Shown: positions 38,964-43,149 of the stretch, piece after piece
Position numbering within the stretch: position 1 is the first letter of the stretch
How the letters are laid out: every line of letters begins with the position of its first letter
Source of the DNA: Holosporaceae bacterium
Lineage (GTDB): Bacteria > Pseudomonadota > Alphaproteobacteria > UBA3830
Direction of reading: 5' to 3'
Length of the DNA: 43,149 nucleotides
Assembly (NCBI GenBank): GCA_031288795.1
Contig: JAITQS010000004.1
Coordinates: 1-43,149, forward strand
Notes under the pieces: generated by a model
What the model was told of the DNA's origin: nothing
Databases searched by the model: none
Seen by the model: only the letters and a program-made list of their open reading frames with translations
Translations under genes and position numbers: made by a program

Positions 38964-39683
38964 ATGAAAATTGAAAAAAATTTGCTATGGGGGGTAGTAT
39001 TAGGTGTTGGCGCGTTATTTGACTGTAATGCTCTTACTGAGTGCGACTGCACCATCGCTGCAGTTACGACTCCGTCTATGAGCCAGTGCGCCTGTGAAGA
39101 AGTAAGCCATGAGCTATATCAGCCTACAGTCAACGCGGATAGAATGGATACAGCTATTATTACTAATTTATGGAACTTGAAAAAGTTGTGGATGTTGGAA
39201 AAAGATAACCTTATTGAATCATACAGTGTAACGTTACCAATGGATTTTTCTTCTTTCACCATTGAACCAGCTACGCCGAAGATCGAGTTTGCGAACTTTC
39301 CGCCGATCGCTTGCCATATATTGACGTGTTGTTCTGTAGCCGTGGTGCAGCCTCGCTGGAATTCTAGTGTGGCGAAATCCGGGCTATTTACCCGCCACAA
39401 GGGCGATAAGGCTCCATTATCTGGCGCTGTAGTAGAACCAGCAACTTCTCGAAAAATCTCATCTTCCGCAAATAAATCGATTTCATACGCGGATATTAAG
39501 CAGTCAAATGAAAAATGGTTTGAGATATGTCGCAAAAAAATACTGCTAGAAATGAATGAAAAACTCAAACAGATAATAGTAGAATTGAATGAAAAACATT
39601 GGAATTCTACGCCGGCAAAATCCGGATTATTTAATCGCCATAAAGGTGACAAAGCTCCGTTGTCTAGCGCTGTATCAAAATAA
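38964..39683 (+). CDS. predicted exported protein with an internal KSGLF(T/N)RHKGDKAPLS repeat
   Basis: Signal peptide MKIEKNLLWGVVLGVGALFDCNA; RBS-like ggagaaaaaaaa; two copies of WNS...AKSGLFxRHKGDKAPLSxAV. Confidence 0.7.
   Translation: MKIEKNLLWGVVLGVGALFDCNALTECDCTIAAVTTPSMSQCACEEVSHELYQPTVNADRMDTAIITNLWNLKKLWMLEKDNLIESYSVTLPMDFSSFTIEPATPKIEFANFPPIACHILTCCSVAVVQPRWNSSVAKSGLFTRHKGDKAPLSGAVVEPATSRKISSSANKSISYADIKQSNEKWFEICRKKILLEMNEKLKQIIVELNEKHWNSTPAKSGLFNRHKGDKAPLSSAVSK
39358..39432 (+). repeat. in-frame dispersed repeat, copy 1
   Basis: tggaattctagtgtggcgaaatccgggctatttacccgccacaagggcgataaggctccattatctggcgctgta; paralogous to 39600-39674. Confidence 0.85.
39600..39674 (+). repeat. in-frame dispersed repeat, copy 2
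   Basis: tggaattctacgccggcaaaatccggattatttaatcgccataaaggtgacaaagctccgttgtctagcgctgta. Confidence 0.85.
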
Positions 39684-39698
39684 CGATATTTTACGAAT

Positions 39699-39774
39699 GC
39701 ATAATGAGATTTTTCTTGCAAGAACGAGTTTGACGAAGCCGATTGTAAGAAAAATCTCATTAGGCAACAGTCTC
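39699..39774 (+). repeat. MITE-like element, copy 3 (short form)
   Basis: cataatgagatttttcttgcaagaacgag...taagaaaaatctcattaggcaacagtctc; shares termini with copies 1 and 2 but lacks most of the core. Confidence 0.8.
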
Positions 39775-39837
39775 AAAATAACAAAAGATGACAACAAAGC
39801 CATATATGCCGCTGGATGAAATTCCCCAAAATTTTTC

Positions 39838-40911
39838 CTATAAAGCAGAAATTTTCTGTTTATACTCCTCATAGCATTCCAAAGAAACATTTATTCGGAA
39901 ATCTAGCATATGCAGAATTTGTTGTTCGTTCAAATTAATGTCGGATACATTCATCTTAAATATCTTGGCATAATCGGAATTCCTGTAAAGATCGTCATGC
40001 AATATTTTTTCAGCAAGAATTACGCAATTAAGCACTAGCAAACCAATGGGTAATCTATGTATTTCCAAAGGAGACTCTAGACCTTCTTGCTTTTGTTCTT
40101 GAATTGCATTGAGTAATTTATCCACTAGAATCGTCGCCACAATGATATCGGTATCAGACAAATCTTTGTAAATTTTTATTATTTTAAATATCCACTTTAT
40201 TTCTTCAATTGTCACTTCATCTTTTTTTTGCTCATCGGCAAGCAAGATTCCCTTGATAAACGCCGCACTTGCGGTATCGATTCGACTATCGCGCATCCCC
40301 ACATTCATATTCAGCATCATCGAAATTTTTTCGATACTCTCGTTACTCGATAAAACAATTTTTCCGCTTTCTTCCAAAAACAGATAGCGGGGAGCTTCAA
40401 ATATATAAGATGAATTTGAATATTTCCAAAATTCAACAATAAGGCCATATTCGCTAGGCAGAGCATCCAGTAAACATTGCAATGTCTCCTTTCTAACCAA
40501 AATGCCCTCGTTCAGCAAAGGAAAAACCTTAAATTTTGTATTTGATGCAAAGTCCTTATATTGTGTCATGGGCTCCACCAACATTTCCAGTGCATTACGG
40601 CCGTGAACCTTTAAGTTTCTTTTATAAAAACATAGGAAAAATTTAGAATTAATGCGGTATCTTAAATATCTCCAGAAACTATGAGATATGTCAATGAGCT
40701 TGTTCGTAAGAGCAGAATGAATTTTCCACGTTACAACATGTCCATGTGGAAAAAGTATGCACCTTGACGGATTCAACACCTTACATGGTTCATTTGCGGC
40801 ATTGACAACCGAAGATGTAATACGGGAACAAGTATCTTCCATCATTTTCTGGGTTGTATACACATCACTAAAAAACAACAGAACAAATATTGCGTATATT
40901 TTTTTTCTCAT
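39838..40911 (-). CDS. predicted exported protein with a C-terminal cyclin-box-like domain
   Basis: Signal-like MRKKIYAIFVLLFFSDVYT; residues 234-357 IKWIFKIIKIYKDLSDTDIIVATILVDKLLNAI...IHRLPIGLLVLNCVILAEKILHDDLYRNSDYAKIFKMNVSDINLNEQQILHMLDFRINVSLECYEEY resembles PHO80-type cyclins. Confidence 0.82.
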   Translation of the reverse strand: MRKKIYAIFVLLFFSDVYTTQKMMEDTCSRITSSVVNAANEPCKVLNPSRCILFPHGHVVTWKIHSALTNKLIDISHSFWRYLRYRINSKFFLCFYKRNLKVHGRNALEMLVEPMTQYKDFASNTKFKVFPLLNEGILVRKETLQCLLDALPSEYGLIVEFWKYSNSSYIFEAPRYLFLEESGKIVLSSNESIEKISMMLNMNVGMRDSRIDTASAAFIKGILLADEQKKDEVTIEEIKWIFKIIKIYKDLSDTDIIVATILVDKLLNAIQEQKQEGLESPLEIHRLPIGLLVLNCVILAEKILHDDLYRNSDYAKIFKMNVSDINLNEQQILHMLDFRINVSLECYEEYKQKISAL

Positions 40912-41117
40912 TGTCTTTCTTCCTTCTGATTAGCCTATGCCCAATAATTATACTATAGATGAGCAATTAATATTTTACTACTCCATATCATATTCTTATG
41001 TTTTTTTAAACAATAAATTTTGAAAAAATTCTATATGGAAAATATAATGCACAAAAAAAAATAAATATTGTTTATAAAAAAAAATAAAAATGTAGTATAT
41101 ATTATCATATAAAAAAG

Positions 41118-42611
41118 ATGAGGAAAAATATGAAAAAAATAATAATTATTATGAGTAGTCTTTGCATTTTCCATATGCATGCCACTCAGGAAAAAAACAT
41201 AGAAAATGTCAATGGGAGCAATACGCAAGATACATTAAGAAATTGCTTAGATTTATTATCCGTATCCGTGAGTAAACCGCTAGCATTCGGTCCGGACTTC
41301 AATCCACACAACTGCTTGGAATGTAAAATAATTTGTAAAGATCCAAATGGAAAAGATCTATATATAAATAACTTTAGAGGCCTCTTAATGTATAAAGCTA
41401 AAGATTTTTGGGGCATACGTAATGAAATTAGCACATTGGAAATGCATATAATCGATTCCATTAATCTTGATTATCTTTTTGCCCTATATAATGTACATAA
41501 GACATTTTTGTTCTCTTCATTCATTAGACCGTCGAGCGAAGAATTGTTGGCGCTACAAAATTTACAACAAATCGTATGCTTGAAAATACTTCAGGATTGT
41601 ATTGTCAAAAAGCAACCAACTTCATTTATGGAGCGAAACAATCTATTTAAGATTTTTTCTGATTTCGCCAAAGATTGTTGTCAAATAATTGATTTAGAAT
41701 TTTGGAATACTCAGTGCTCTCCCTCGACATTGACACAATTAAAGCCAATAGACATTTGGAAAAAAATTCATTTTATTACCTTTGTTGAAATGACGAAGTT
41801 ATTGGAAATAACACTTAAGCCCTCTGTACTTTTCCACGCAAATGCTCACCATCATCCCCATGATGGCGATATTTCTTCTTCTATATCTACTTATTTACAA
41901 AACACTCTCCAACCGTTTCCCCTAGGGGATTTTTTTCACCCTCTGGAAAAGATGTTTAATGTACAAAAAAATAGTCAAGGACTTAAAACATTCAATAACA
42001 GCACTGGCGATTTGCACTTTTATGCCTTTTCTTTACTTCAGCAAATGAGGGGCCGGGGCATGCTAAATAGCCAGACGACATTTAAGGAATATAGTATCAA
42101 TAAAACTACTATATTGCGTGAATATGACATTAATCAGCTACAATTATATCATTTGCATGCACTTGTTTTTTGGATAAACAGAGAAGCAAACATAACAGCC
42201 CCCTCCCCACATCTAGCGCAGCAAGCTGAGGCCCCAGAAGAAATTATAGCTCCGATATTGGAAACGTATATATTTAAGGGCATAAATCATCTGCTGTCAG
42301 CATTCGTATTCAGTGTACATTTTCATAAAAGTGACGCTAGTTTCATTTTGGCCGCCTATAATATACTGCAAAAGATACAAGACTCTGATCTGCAATCCAT
42401 GATTGGGAAAAATATTCTTGATTTATCCCAAAAACTAAAAATAGACGCGAATCCTAATTTAGGAGACTCGCTTTTTAATGAAGATCAAGCTCCCTGGATG
42501 AATGCATTTTTTTGGTTCCCGCCTTCGGCACAGGAAATAAATTATCATAAAAAAGCGATGAAAGCTTTTCTTTTGTCAATAGAATCAACACCGTCAACAA
42601 ATAAAAAATGA
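41118..42611 (+). CDS. predicted exported protein (497 aa), tandem paralog 1
   Basis: Signal MKKIIIIMSSLCIFHMHA; paralog of the ORF beginning at 42608. Confidence 0.82.
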   Translation: MRKNMKKIIIIMSSLCIFHMHATQEKNIENVNGSNTQDTLRNCLDLLSVSVSKPLAFGPDFNPHNCLECKIICKDPNGKDLYINNFRGLLMYKAKDFWGIRNEISTLEMHIIDSINLDYLFALYNVHKTFLFSSFIRPSSEELLALQNLQQIVCLKILQDCIVKKQPTSFMERNNLFKIFSDFAKDCCQIIDLEFWNTQCSPSTLTQLKPIDIWKKIHFITFVEMTKLLEITLKPSVLFHANAHHHPHDGDISSSISTYLQNTLQPFPLGDFFHPLEKMFNVQKNSQGLKTFNNSTGDLHFYAFSLLQQMRGRGMLNSQTTFKEYSINKTTILREYDINQLQLYHLHALVFWINREANITAPSPHLAQQAEAPEEIIAPILETYIFKGINHLLSAFVFSVHFHKSDASFILAAYNILQKIQDSDLQSMIGKNILDLSQKLKIDANPNLGDSLFNEDQAPWMNAFFWFPPSAQEINYHKKAMKAFLLSIESTPSTNKK

Positions 42612-43149
42612 GGAAAAATATGAAAAAAATAATGATTATTATGAGCAGCCTTTGCATTTTCCATGCGTATGCCCTAGAAGAAAAAGACATAGAAAATGCC
42701 AATGAAGGCATAACATATGAATTAAGAAATTCCCTAAATTTATTGTCCGTATCCGTGAGCAAACCACTACCATTCTGTCCGGATTTCAATCCACATAACA
42801 GCTTGGAACATAAAGTAATTTGTAAAGACCAAAATGGAAAAGATCTATATATAAATAACTTTAAAACCAAAATAATAAATAAAGTTAAAGATTTTTGGTG
42901 CACATTTTATAAAACCGGTACATCGGAAATACATATAATCGATTCTATTAATCTTGATTATGTTTTTACCCTATATAATGTGCAAAAGACATTTTTGTAC
43001 TCTTCTTCATTCGCTAAATTGTCGAACGACGCATTGTTTGAGCTGCAAATTTTGCAACAAATCATATGCTTGAAAATACTTCAGGATTGTATTACCAAAA
43101 AGCAACCAACTCCATTTATGAAACAAAATAATCTATTTAAGATTTTTTC
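42608..43149 (+). CDS. predicted exported protein, tandem paralog 2 (truncated by window end)
   Basis: MRKNMKKIMIIMSSLCIFHAYALEEKDIENANE...LRNSLNLLSVSVSKPLPFCPDFNPHNSLEHKVICKDQNGKDLYINNF aligns throughout with 41118..42611; ATGA overlap with the upstream stop. Confidence 0.85.
   Translation, partial: MRKNMKKIMIIMSSLCIFHAYALEEKDIENANEGITYELRNSLNLLSVSVSKPLPFCPDFNPHNSLEHKVICKDQNGKDLYINNFKTKIINKVKDFWCTFYKTGTSEIHIIDSINLDYVFTLYNVQKTFLYSSSFAKLSNDALFELQILQQIICLKILQDCITKKQPTPFMKQNNLFKIF

Noticed and set aside
1-43149. CRISPR arrays, rRNA genes and classical toxin-antitoxin or restriction systems
   Set aside because: Looked for regularly spaced repeats, rRNA signatures and recognisable defence proteins; none seen.

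Overview
The window reads as a chromosomal segment of an AT-rich alphaproteobacterium, probably host-associated and Holosporales/Rickettsiales-like; this lineage call is an inference from gene content. Housekeeping genes (rplI, ftsL, rsmH, rodA, tpiA, ppiD-like, ssb, gyrA, secE, nusG, rplM, rpsI, suhB-like, relA/spoT, HIT, phaZ, three tRNAs) are interspersed with at least nine genes for predicted Sec-exported proteins of mostly unknown function, several with eukaryote-like or effector-like features. The left end carries the 3' end of an IS30-family transposase and a DUF2924/large-serine-recombinase module. Top observations: (1) a hybrid histidine kinase whose N-terminus resembles a tRNA-dependent cyclodipeptide synthase (XYP type); (2) a predicted secreted protein with a C-terminal cyclin-box-like domain; (3) two tandem secreted ankyrin-like genes whose duplication captured and scarred a piece of rodA at a 10-bp microhomology, with mostly amino-acid-changing differences between copies; (4) an exported protein with two copies of a segment resembling the RamC/LanKC N-terminal domain; (5) a proline-rich exported protein with LPPPP repeats; (6) several dispersed repeat families, including a roughly 75-155 bp MITE-like element. 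All domain calls were made by eye and need profile searches.
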